DNA from: Pohlia nutans
Lineage: Eukaryota > Streptophyta > Bryopsida > Bryales > Mniaceae
Length of the DNA: 64,000 bases
NCBI GenBank assembly: GCA_022496805.1
Contig: CM040085.1
Location: forward strand, 13,793,811 to 13,857,810
Direction of reading: 5' to 3'
Positions 11,730 through 21,201 of this stretch are shown here, in pieces. Every line of letters starts with the position of its first letter. Positions within the stretch are counted from its first letter, which is position 1. The notes below the pieces were generated by a model. That model had not been told where the DNA came from and searched no databases. It saw only the letters and a program-made list of their open reading frames with translations. Position numbers and translations under genes: made by a program.

Positions 11730-12272
11730 CCTCTAAAAGCTCGAGGGGTATTGGACAAAACATAGATGTGTTATAATATGTGCCTTCCAAAAAATTTGAT
11801 GAAGTTTGGTTCCAAAGACAATATGTAGGGCAACATCTCTACAAATTATCTGTACAGTCAAACTTCCAAAAATAACTTTAGATATTTTTTTAATGAATTT
11901 AAAAGCATTAATCTTTGAAAATTTGTATAAATTATAATTTTCAGTTTTAGAGTTTTAAAATTTAGCATGATTGGATAAGGTTGGTTTATCTATTGTAAAC
12001 TTCAAAAAAAGCAAAAGAAATGATGGAGGGAACATCATTACTTTCTCAAAATAGCAAATTTTATAACACTAGGACAAAGTTGAGATGATCCACTTTGAAA
12101 AATTCTCCAGGGTGGAGTTTAATTCGAATTGACATAGTTCAAATTGCATTGGAAAGTAGACTTGATGTAGTATTTTTTTTTCTTTTTTTCAAAAACATAT
12201 TTTTTTGGTTCCGGGCAGCCCTTAGATATGGGCAGCGACTAGAAAGTGGTTGATTGCGTGTTTAGGGGTTAA
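11726..12272. mobile_element. TTAA element B (piggyBac-like MITE)
   Basis: It starts TTAA-CCTCTAAAAGC and ends GTTTAGGGG-TTAA. The interior includes a GGGCAGCCC / GGGCAGCG stretch near 12210-12235. Part of this sequence recurs in inverted orientation from 59867, so at least two copies exist in the window. Non-autonomous. Confidence 0.6.
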
Positions 12273-12457
12273 GAATGTTATGAAGGCACTTACTTTCAAT
12301 AGCTTGATGATAAGGTATTGACATTTGCTAGGGAGTTTCGTAACAAGGTTGGAGCTGTTGAATGTACAAGAGTTGTAGTTACAACTAACTCACACTTTTT
12401 GGAGAAGCTACAATAACCAATTGGAAATAGCCATTCCAGTATAACCGCCTTACCCCT

Positions 12458-13191
12458 TTAACCCCTAAAGGTTGGGCCTATGACCATGGAATCATGTTTT
12501 ACCCGTCACACTCAATTTTGCTACTAAAAATAATACCAAAATTCAAATTTATATTTTTAGTAGATGAAGTCACATGTCTACTACAAATCATGAATTTTTC
12601 ATAAATTTTGGTGAAAATTTGAAATTACTATGGTTTTATGACGTGATTGTAAAGAAAATCTATATCAATTACAAAATGTACTAGAAAATTCCAATTCTTT
12701 TTACCTCAGGTGTAAATTACAATAAAGAAAAGTTTACTTAATGAAAATCATCCGTGTATCTAAATTTAGAAAATTTGCTACACCTTAGTGATACCTACCG
12801 AACTTGTAACTACAATAAAACACTCAATTTTCAAAAATTTCCAAAAATTTCGAAGTGGAGTAGAAACTAGACTTGGCAAGCTTTATTTTGTTAGTTAAGC
12901 TCAGATGCAATGGAACTCATTTTATGGCCTAAATTTAGTTTAAGTAGAACAAGAAAAAAATTCAAAATACACTACACGGTGAACCGTTTTTACGACTCTT
13001 TTTGTGGTTGGGACCCCATGTAAAATCTAAAAATAGCTTGAATGATTTGAATTTAACTTGAAGGGGTGGCATCACCAAGCAAAGCCCTTCACATAAAGAA
13101 TTGGATGGAAATCATTCACGCAGCAGTTAGAATTGAACAATCAACTTCATTCATAAGCCATTTTTTGGTCTCGGCGGCGTTTAGGGGTTAA
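12458..13191. mobile_element. TTAA element C (piggyBac-like MITE)
   Basis: The ends are TTAA-CCCCTAAAGGTTGG and GCGTTTAGGGG-TTAA. It is 734 bp with no transposase. It shares its right TTAA with element D. Confidence 0.6.
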
Positions 13192-13718
13192 CGTCCCGAT
13201 TCAACACTGTTTTCAAAAAAGCGTTATAAAATGTTTGATGAAAACCGAAAATGGGGTTAAAAGCAAAGTTGTAAATGTCAATGTGAAGATCACATCTGTA
13301 CGGTTGGATTTATTCTATTTTTATTTAATAATTTTAGATTAATTTTGCAAGGTTTTCTCTTGAAATTCAATTAAAAATCCCAAATTAGCACAATTATTTT
13401 AAAATATGGTAATGAAATTGGAATAACATGCACTACGAGATGGTATGGTTTCTATTATTTGATTCTACTTATTTTGGAAAATCGTATTTAAGGTCCCACT
13501 TTTTGAACAAAGAATGAAACTTGACATAAACCAATTCTGTTGTTTATATAAAAATCATAATAACCTATTTTGAAGATCCAAACTGTACAAAGGATAATCA
13601 ACATGCTCAAGAACCAAGAGAAAATTTGTGGATGAAAGCTGTCCAATTTGGATGAGAATCTAGTACTTTCAATCTGTGCGTTGTCCACATAGTGGACACT
13701 GGCGCGTTAAAGGGTTAA
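13188..13718. mobile_element. TTAA element D, family with copies at 31728 and 50211
   Basis: It is about 531 bp between TTAA sites. The interior reads CCCGATTCAACACTG, later GTAAATGTCAATGTGAAG, and ends with GTTAAAGGG-TTAA. The copy at 31728-32261 is in the opposite orientation and the one at 50211-50760 in the same orientation, all ~530-550 bp. The constant length and shared ends define a real dispersed non-autonomous family. Confidence 0.7.
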
Positions 13719-14246
13719 GACTGCTAATTCATTAGGACTGGGGCATGTTGCAACTTTATGGTAACAAAGTCCAGCAAGTATGTCAGTTGCAATTTGGTGT
13801 AGTAATTGGTAATCCTTTGTTTTTTATACTCTGGATTCGGGGTTTGGGAGGTCCGGAGTCATGTTGGATCTTTCAACGCCGATTCCTGTTTGCATGGGTT
13901 TGTGCACAGATTTACATGCAACAATATTGGGAGCTTTAACTTCTACATGCTTTCGTTCTGCAGCGCTTAAAGCACCTTTTAGGGCAAGAATAAGCGCGGA
14001 GAGCGCAGCAAAAAAAATTCATTACTTATTCCTAAATGGTACGTATTTTAGTGCGTTGGAATCCTCGTAGAAATGAGGGCACAATCCCAAAAAAACTGTT
14101 TGTTTAAGAACAATATACACATGTTTTTATATGTTTAACAATAAACACATGCAGCTGTTGAAAGTCACAGCAGAATGGACAAAGAGTCGGAAGTTTTTAG
14201 TACTGTTAATTGTAGGCATGTGTTCATTTTAGGGGCTATGGACTTA
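13719..14246. other. intergenic, no gene seen
   Basis: Short open frames only. None shows recognisable protein similarity. Confidence 0.4.
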
Positions 14247-14564
14247 GAGCATGCTCATCCTACGCATGATACCATCCTTTTATAAAATATTTTGGATGAA
14301 AAGTTTCTGACAACATCATGACACTAAATTTGCAAAATATATTTTAATGTCACAATAAACCCCTCTACACCAAGTTGCCACTATGATTAACAAGTCTAAC
14401 AATGATTAATAGCTTGGGGACTTGTGTTCAAACACATGGCAATCTAACATTTGTTTAGGATTGTGCAACAAGGTGAGATACAATTTTGTGGGTGGAGGGA
14501 TAAATTAGCGGGATGAAAATGTCATGCATTCAAGAGTAATTTCCTGAGAAGGGTGTGCATGCTC
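14247..14564. mobile_element. Tourist-like MITE
   Basis: The termini are GAGCATGCTCATCC and, inverted, GAGCATGCACACCC. They are flanked by TTA on both sides (14244-14246, 14565-14567), the 3-bp TWA duplication of PIF/Harbinger-type elements. It is 318 bp with no coding capacity. Confidence 0.6.
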
Positions 14565-14567
14565 TTA

Positions 14568-15049
14568 TGGCATGACATCCAGTGGCTGAAAGGATCCTCT
14601 TGGTTGGTATTCTCCACGATCATAACATTGCTCTCCACACATTCTAGTCTCATGTCACACTTCGTTTCATTCTTTCATCTTGCCTCTGCCTGAAGAGAGT
14701 AATCTAATGGCTGGATGACAACACTATTTGCAATCCTCTACTTCAAAGAGTAGTCTCTCATGCAAGTAGTAGATGCTGGAATAGAAACTCACTGCTCAGT
14801 TGCTGACAATTAGACATCACTGCTCAATCAAACTCCAAGACAATCCATCAAATTCTCAGGACCACCAGAACATTATTCAACATACCAATGTTAAAAATAG
14901 TGTAATCTAACATAACTCCCCAAAAGAGAGCACCAGGGATGGTTGGAATGAACGCGGAAGGAATGATTGGGCCCAAACGATTCTGAACCGAAAATTAACA
15001 TCTTATAAAACTATCAAGAAGCTAGTCGCGTAGTCTCAGCCTTAGTAGG
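14568..15049. other. intergenic, no gene seen
   Basis: No coding or RNA gene was recognised between the Tourist-like MITE and the hairpin cluster. Confidence 0.4.
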
Positions 15050-15163
15050 GTAAATCTAGGTCTTAGCCTAGATTTACTTTTACGGCTTATTTATACTGTG
15101 CAACCAAGTAAATACCTTGAAAACGAAGCGTTTTCGTAGTCTCTCCCCTGGTGGGGCAGAGAC
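15050..15163. repeat. cluster of three strong hairpins downstream of RBX1
   Basis: Hairpin 1 is an 11-bp perfect stem (GTAAATCTAGG, 15050-15060, with 15067-15077). Hairpin 2 pairs GAAAACG (15119-15125) with 15129-15135. Hairpin 3 pairs GTCTCTCCCC (15139-15148) with 15153-15163 with one bulged C. They lie about 300 bp past the RBX1 stop codon. They could belong to a small RNA, a MITE interior or a 3' flank structure; no class fits clearly. Confidence 0.45.
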
Positions 15164-15465
15164 AACCAGCCTGACCGTAACTAGCATGGCCTATTATCTG
15201 ACAAGTGAGGCTTTCAGTTACAAATTTTATCAAGTCCCGGGAGCATAAAGAACCCTAAACCACTGAATCAGCTTAAAATTAAAAGTGCGAGGCGAGTTTG
15301 AGAATCCAAAACACAAAAATCGAGTGAGGAAAAAAGAAAAAAGAAATTTAAAATTCCCTGTGTAGCTCGGAAATTTTGTACATGTTATAACAAAGATATA
15401 ATAATGTCCATGATGGGCTCACTGGTCGTCCAGACTCCCCCACCCCATGGCAGGAACGAAAACAC

Positions 15466-16386
<921 letters not shown>

Positions 16387-16544
16387 AGCTTCTCACTTTC
16401 TACTGCGAAGCTCTCCCTCTCTCTTTGTGAGCGGAGCAGCAAGACGATCGGGGCAGAAACCTCTGAGCTTGATGGAAGACCTTGAGGGCCAAACCCTAGA
16501 ACTTGTACAGACAATGCCGACATGCAGACAAATTGCAGTTGCAT

Positions 16545-16690
16545 AGTCGACGTCCCAGGTCCGTATTTGAAGTCTCGTCTGGAATACAGACACGTTACTG
16601 TTACGAAGTCGACGTCCCGGGTTCGTATTTGAGGTCTTGTCTCGTATTCAGACAAATTGGAGATGAGGAATCGAGGTCCCAGATACTATA
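16545..16690. repeat. 62-bp tandem repeats upstream of RBX1
   Basis: Units start at 16545, 16607 and (partial) 16669, a 62-bp period. Each begins AGTCGACGTCCC or a close variant, then has CGTATTTGA and GTCT-CGT. They lie 160-300 bp upstream of the RBX1 start codon, so they may be promoter repeats. They also lie upstream of the tRNA on the other strand. Confidence 0.75.
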
Positions 16691-16769
16691 TTCCGGCGGA
16701 GTCATTAGCTAAATAGCTAAGCTGAACTCGAAAGTCGCATCAAGCGGTTGAAGATCATCGAGATTCGGA

Positions 16770-16843
16770 GCCCCCGTAGCTCAGCTGGTTAGAGCATCGG
16801 TCTTATGAGCCGAAGGTCGTGGGTTCGAGCCCCCCCGGGAGCA
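16770..16843 (+). tRNA. tRNA-Ile (UAU)-like gene
   Basis: The 74-nt sequence folds as a cloverleaf. The acceptor GCCCCCG pairs with CGGGAGC. The D arm is GCTC/GAGC. The anticodon stem TCGGT/GCCGA encloses the loop CTTATGA, giving anticodon UAU. The T arm is GTGGG, loop TTCGAGC, CCCCC, and the discriminator base is A. A box (TAGCTCAGCTGG) and B box (GGTTCGAGCCC) are intact. There are two mismatches: C-A at acceptor position 3-70 and T-C in the T stem. No intron. A run of six T (16847-16852) follows as Pol III terminator. Function is plausible, but the mismatches leave a degenerate copy possible. Confidence 0.75.
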
Positions 16844-16846
16844 CGC

Positions 16847-16852
16847 TTTTTT
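16847..16852 (+). terminator. Pol III oligo-T terminator of the tRNA gene
   Basis: Six consecutive T residues begin three bases after the tRNA 3' end, the usual RNA polymerase III termination signal. Confidence 0.75.
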
Positions 16853-17695
16853 ATAACTTTACATCTCTTCGCCGCTTTTGGTAGTTCGATGTCTAGTTTA
16901 GTGCAGATTGATACCCGGCGTAGCCGAAGAACCGGCCTTTGCCTACACATACCCAGCGTTTCTGCGCATGTATTTTTCTCTTTTAACCCGGTTCTGGTAG
17001 TTTGATGTCTAGAAATATGCAATAATTAAACAAGTTGTGGCACCTTCAACTGAATTTCAGCTTGAATCAATTGAGCTCAAAACCGAGTCTGCAAGCATCA
17101 AAAACCCTCATTTGCACCTTGAATATGAAGCTCCCAAGCAATATGAGTTCCCCATATGATTAAATTCTAAAACTGGGGCGCTAACAAGAGAATTAGGAAT
17201 TATGTTGAGTCTAATTCTATATGACACGCTCCAGATCCCTAGCATAACCTAGAGTTTGAATAACAAGTTGTAGAAACGGAATCTCATTGCATGGTGCAAG
17301 CTCCTTGGCTTTCTGAATGTAAAACACCCTGATGCCACAAATCTCTGAATCTAAACGAATCTGCATTAAGCCTGGTCACAGTCAACCAATTTAACCTCTT
17401 ATATGTTAGATAACAACAGTATCAGAAACTAAGAATTTCACAAGCTGAAGAAAAATCTAACTCAACATATGTAAGAACTTGACACATGCCCTTGCAGAAA
17501 TACTTATCCCTGCAACTTCCGATCCGTTGCAAACACCAGATCAAATAAATAAAGAGAGCTCATCCTTACCAAGATCTGAAGACAAGAAACACTGAGATCA
17601 GAATAAAACATTCAGAATTGACCTAAGTAAACAACTGTGCCAGAAAGAGCTCATGCACTAGTGAGGTTACATGAGCCGTGTTTGAGAAACAATCA
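16853..17695. other. intergenic, no gene seen
   Basis: No coding, RNA or repeat feature could be supported here. Confidence 0.4.
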
Positions 17696-17702
17696 TTATG
17701 TC

Positions 17703-17809
17703 AGATAGATAGAAACTCCAGTCCTCTTTCGAGGCTGGCGTGAATAAAGTGTCCGTTCGTAATGTCAATGACCCAATGCCCACTGGACAAAGGGTCATTG
17801 GAACAAAAC
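17703..17809 (-). mobile_element. 5'-truncated LINE 3' end
   Basis: On the minus strand it matches the last ~105 bp of the large LINE: the hairpin with loop TTTGTCCAGT, the linker ACTTTATTCACGCC, the terminal GAAA hairpin, then a TATC-type tail. It is flanked by TTATGTC (17696-17702 and 17810-17816), a probable target-site duplication. It is an independent, strongly truncated insertion. Confidence 0.7.
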
Positions 17810-18184
17810 TTATGTCCAACAATGTTCAAAGCAATCAAAACCTAATATTAAAATTGTAGGGACCTGATCCCGTCTCCTATATTGACTCCTCTGTTAACAA
17901 CAGCAATGCATCTATTCATATACCCTATGCTATTGTCAGGTTCGACGTAAATTAATTAAAAAATGAGATGCTAAATGTTGAATGTTACGAAAATTCCCAA
18001 GACATGGACTACTAAATATTGCTGTAAATTTTTGCTATGTTTAATACAATCTACTTAAAATTAGAAAAATTAGAAAATTAAACGACTAAAATTTGAGGGC
18101 TCTAAAATTAATTCAGCTCATCTTTTGCTTGCCGAATCTGACCATAGCGGTATTTGTCAACAAGGTAATAAGACTGCTGCAATG

Positions 18185-18330
18185 AAGATAGATAGATAGA
18201 TATGAACTCCGGTCCTCTTTCGAGGCCGGCGTTAATAAAGTGTCTGTTCGTCTTGACAATGAGCCAATGCCCACCGGACAAAGGTCCATTGGTACAAGAC
18301 TACTCACCTCTTTCGAGAATAGACACTTTA
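18185..18330 (-). ncRNA. conserved 3'-terminal structured RNA domain of the LINE (copy 1)
   Basis: On the minus strand an outer stem AGTGTCT/AGACACT (18321-18327 with 18239-18245) encloses two hairpins. One is CTC-GAAA-GAG. The other pairs CCAATG with CATTGG around a loop containing TTTGTCCGGT. A third hairpin follows (18209-18229): arm CCGGCCTC, GAAA loop, complementary arm with one bulged A. Then comes the TATC tail. The same layout occurs at 48879-49020, 58734-58870 and, in part, 17703-17809, with compensating base changes. It is probably the RT recognition structure of the transcript. Confidence 0.65.
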
Positions 18331-18408
18331 GTAACCAAAGATAAATACTAGTAACACTAGTAAAATACGTTAGATTAGAACTTGCACGGGTATAAATTGG
18401 TGTTTGTT

Positions 18409-18505
18409 TTGCTGGAGGTCGCCAAGTCATGGTTTCAAGGTTGGTTGGAGAAGGGCGTTTATGTTACAATTGTACGGTCCAGGTTCGATTCCCGTTGGGT
18501 CCGTT
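18409..18505 (+). repeat. tRNA-like / Pol III box segment in the LINE 3' UTR (antisense)
   Basis: GGTTCGATTCC at 18483-18493 is a perfect Pol III B box on the plus strand, opposite to the LINE. About 50 bp upstream is TGGTTTCAAGG, a weak A-box match. The segment is conserved in copy 2 (B box inverted near 48715), so it belongs to the family rather than being a late insertion. The cloverleaf is poor. Confidence 0.4.
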
Positions 18506-18698
18506 TGAGCGTTTATTGTGATATACATGACTTGGTGCTGCTAGTGAATTATTCATAGGCAGGAAAGTTTGTACCAACCAACCGGCCCCGTCCCATCTAC
18601 CTGAGACAAGTGTGCACTGTGAGCTAAACAAAAAATACAAAAGAAATAAGTAGTGGTCTTCACCATTACCCTCCTTTTGTTTGATTGTTTTGTCTTAT

Positions 18699-19256
18699 TC
18701 AATAATCTATTGGTAGTGGTTGATTATTTTCTATTTTTCTTTTATGTAGAATAATTGATCCGGCATGATGTATAGCAATGGTGTTTATTTCTTTGAATGT
18801 GTGTTTAATGGCGGTTTCTGGTAATTTAAATTTTGTTTCGAGGAGTTTCATTGAGGGGATATGTGTTGTGCCTCTAGCTCCTGCCGTGATGACTATGAGT
18901 GGGTCAACTTTCCATCCTAAATTAATAATGCTGTTAATAAGTGGTTGGTATTTTTGATTTTTGATATCTATTGTTGTTTGTGGGAATCTGTCATTACAGT
19001 ATGTAAATTCAATAAATTGTATTGTGAGGTTGTCTGATGGATGAGATGGTGGGTCATTTTTGTATGGGAGTCCTTTTATGCAAAGGATGTCTAGTTTGAA
19101 TCTAGCGTTGCAATGACATCTTTGTTGTTCGCATGAACATGGTAGTAGCCATGGGGGTACTGTGTTTTCTTGGGGGTTGTTGTTGAATGTTCCTGCGTTC
19201 ATGAGGGTGTAGCATTTAGATTTTGTGATGAAAGGATTAATTTCCTTAGTTCCCAT
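18699..19256 (-). CDS. LINE copy 1 ORF2 tail, PD-(D/E)XK nuclease-like domain
   Basis: This C-terminal part of ORF2 reads PWLLPCSCEQQRCHC, then PDILCIKGLPYKNDPP, LTIQFIEFTYCNDRF, KNQKYQPLINSIINLGWKV and PLIVITAGARGTTH. PD, then E in IEF, then K in a KxxKY-like helix, then a GARG strand resembles the restriction-like endonuclease fold found after the CCHC knuckle in R2-type elements and in Dualen. It is reached from RNase H by a 1-nt loss in an A run near 19226; in copy 2 the same junction is in frame. The nuclease call is a motif-level inference. Confidence 0.5.
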   Translation of the reverse strand: MGTKEINPFITKSKCYTLMNAGTFNNNPQENTVPPWLLPCSCEQQRCHCNARFKLDILCIKGLPYKNDPPSHPSDNLTIQFIEFTYCNDRFPQTTIDIKNQKYQPLINSIINLGWKVDPLIVITAGARGTTHIPSMKLLETKFKLPETAIKHTFKEINTIAIHHAGSIILHKRKIENNQPLPIDY

Positions 19257-20317
19257 ACTGCTTTGTTATGTCTTTTGACTCTAATGGCGTGTATATGGTG
19301 ATGGTTGCATTTTAGAAGTACGTGTAGCCATGTGTCTGCATCTGCAGAGTTACAGATGGAACATGTGATTGAGGGGAATCTTTCTCTACCAAAGAATAGT
19401 TGTTTTCTAGCATTACCCATGTATTGGCCGGTACGAAGTTTTAAAATGATTGTTTTTTGTGAGTCTGTGATTGTAGGATTGGACCAAAATGCATTGGATA
19501 GTTCATTATCGATGTTTGGGTTCATAGTCCATTTGCTAATGTTGGGAAATTGGGTTGCCATTATTTCAAGGTTATTTTCTTGGTCGTATTTGGTTAAATA
19601 TGTTTGGAGACATCTAACAGGGCCTTTGTCTGGTCGTTTTATAGGTCCTGGCCATAGATCCTTTTGAAAATAGAATGGTGTTGTATGTGCAAATTCATAT
19701 GTTCTTGTGGCTCTGAAGTACTCTTTTCTGGTTCCCATTTTTGCAAGTTTATTCGCTTGTTCGTTGCCTTCAATGTTAATATGTGCTTTGACTTTGTAGA
19801 ATGTGGTGGGTTGAGTACGAGTTTTTAGCATTTCTACCATGTCTGTTAGTATGGTTTTATCCGCGTGATTGTTGTGCATGGTAGGGTGTTTAATATGTGT
19901 GTTTAGGTTGTATAGGCAGTTGAGGCAATCTGTAAATATATGTGCCGGTTCGTCTGGGTATTTAGTAGTGATTAGTCTAAGTGTTTTATGGATAGCCATG
20001 AGTTCTGCTCGAAAGCTGGTCTGTAGACCTGGTAGTCTTTTTGAGATTTGCATGTCAACTTTAGTTGAGTTGTATATTCCATAACCGGCTTTTTCTTTTT
20101 TCCAATGTCCATCGGGGGCTTGTTCGGGAGGTATGAAGGATCCATCGGTATAGTAGCTATGTTGTGGTTGGAATTTTAGTGTAGTGTTTGTTATGAAGTT
20201 TGGTAGGGGTGGTGTGTTTAAAGTGGTTGGATTGATGGAGTGCGGGTATATGAGTTTGTTCCATGTTTTATTTTTATTGACCGGTGTGTTGTGGGGGGTG
20301 CATGGGGCATTTTGCAT
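19199..20317 (-). CDS. LINE copy 1 ORF2: RNase H domain and CCHC knuckle
   Basis: RNase H motifs are in order: YYTDGSF (first Asp), FRAELMAIHKTLRLI (Glu), HIFTDCLN (second Asp) and KVKAHINIEGNEQANKLAK. The last catalytic Asp is Asn in this copy, while copy 2 has ADKLAK, so this copy's RNase H is probably impaired. A C-x2-C-x9-H-x4-C knuckle follows (CSICNSADADTWLHVLLKC). The frame is the same as the EN/RT frame, consistent with one ancestral ORF2. In the unshifted reading it continues upstream to about 20430. Confidence 0.85.
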   Translation of the reverse strand: MQNAPCTPHNTPVNKNKTWNKLIYPHSINPTTLNTPPLPNFITNTTLKFQPQHSYYTDGSFIPPEQAPDGHWKKEKAGYGIYNSTKVDMQISKRLPGLQTSFRAELMAIHKTLRLITTKYPDEPAHIFTDCLNCLYNLNTHIKHPTMHNNHADKTILTDMVEMLKTRTQPTTFYKVKAHINIEGNEQANKLAKMGTRKEYFRATRTYEFAHTTPFYFQKDLWPGPIKRPDKGPVRCLQTYLTKYDQENNLEIMATQFPNISKWTMNPNIDNELSNAFWSNPTITDSQKTIILKLRTGQYMGNARKQLFFGRERFPSITCSICNSADADTWLHVLLKCNHHHIHAIRVKRHNKAVWELRKLILSSQNLNATPS

Positions 20318-20364
20318 GTGATATTGTGGAATTTGTAGGTTTTCAATTGTTGCTTTAATTGTAT

Positions 20365-21201
20365 TTATTTGGTATGGTGTACCAATGTTGTGATTTTGAT
20401 GATGAATGCATAGAACGCGAATTGCAAGTGGTTCTGTTTTCGGTTTATATAGTTCTGGGGGATTGTTGGTTCTTCATAAGTTATTGTATCTGCAGCGAAG
20501 TGAGTAATGACATGTGTGTCTGGGAATGGCCCGGTATGTGGGGAAAAGTTTTGGTACCAGTTTATGTCTGGTATTACTAATATGGTGATAGTATTTGGGT
20601 CATTTTTGGCTGCCAATCTCGCCCAGTGAATTGCTTGTTGGGCTGCTTCTTCGTTATGTGGGTGAGCATATCCTATGCCTTTCCATTTGTATTGGAAGGC
20701 GGTGCCAAGTGATCCAAAGACTTTGTCTCTTGCATAAGGAGAGTGAAATTCTGAAATTTGTGTGGAGCATGTTATTGGTGAGGAAAAGTATGAGTGAGAA
20801 ATATTAAAGGTGGTGGTGATGGAGTCGAGTATGCTTGAGGGTAGAGTATGTTGTGCTACTTTTAGTGGGTTTTTTTTGGAAATTTTATGGCTATATCTTT
20901 GATAGAGCCATATTATTTCTTTTTCAAATGATTGTGTTTGTGGTACTAGGCCGTGTGAGCTATAAATTTCTTTATTATATTGTTGCCATAGCCATTTTAG
21001 TCTGGTGGTTGGTATAGTAATAAGGTGTCTACCGGTGTCCTCATATAAGTGTGTTTGTTCATTATTTATTTGTATAGTATTGTTGTTGGCAATAATGTCT
21101 TTTTCCGGGTTACATTCTTTTATGGATATGTGTGAGTGGAATAGTTGTGGGCGGTGGGATGAATCTTGCGTCTCTGTTTTGTTCAGGGGAAAAGTGTGCA
21201 T
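20365..21201 (-). CDS. LINE copy 1 ORF2: segment between RT and RNase H, methyltransferase-like
   Basis: This open frame of 278 residues is shifted by one base from RT and RNase H, through indels near 21150 and 20430. It includes FHSPYARDKVFGSLGTAFQY, then KWKGIGYAHPHNEEAAQQAI, ITILVIPDINWYQ and FAADTITYEEP. The pattern FGS-G-aF, a Pro-containing active-site-like turn, a run of small helix residues, then a hydrophobic strand ending in P-D resembles adenine-methyltransferase folds of the PCIF1 type. The expected NPP(F/Y) reads AHPHN here, so activity is doubtful. An unrelated fold is possible. Copy 2 has lost this region. Confidence 0.4.
   Translation of the reverse strand: MHTFPLNKTETQDSSHRPQLFHSHISIKECNPEKDIIANNNTIQINNEQTHLYEDTGRHLITIPTTRLKWLWQQYNKEIYSSHGLVPQTQSFEKEIIWLYQRYSHKISKKNPLKVAQHTLPSSILDSITTTFNISHSYFSSPITCSTQISEFHSPYARDKVFGSLGTAFQYKWKGIGYAHPHNEEAAQQAIHWARLAAKNDPNTITILVIPDINWYQNFSPHTGPFPDTHVITHFAADTITYEEPTIPQNYINRKQNHLQFAFYAFIIKITTLVHHTK

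Noticed and set aside
18185..18330. Hammerhead or HDV-type ribozyme in the LINE 3' end
   Set aside because: GAAA and stem patterns are present, but there is no CUGANGA core or HDV double pseudoknot.
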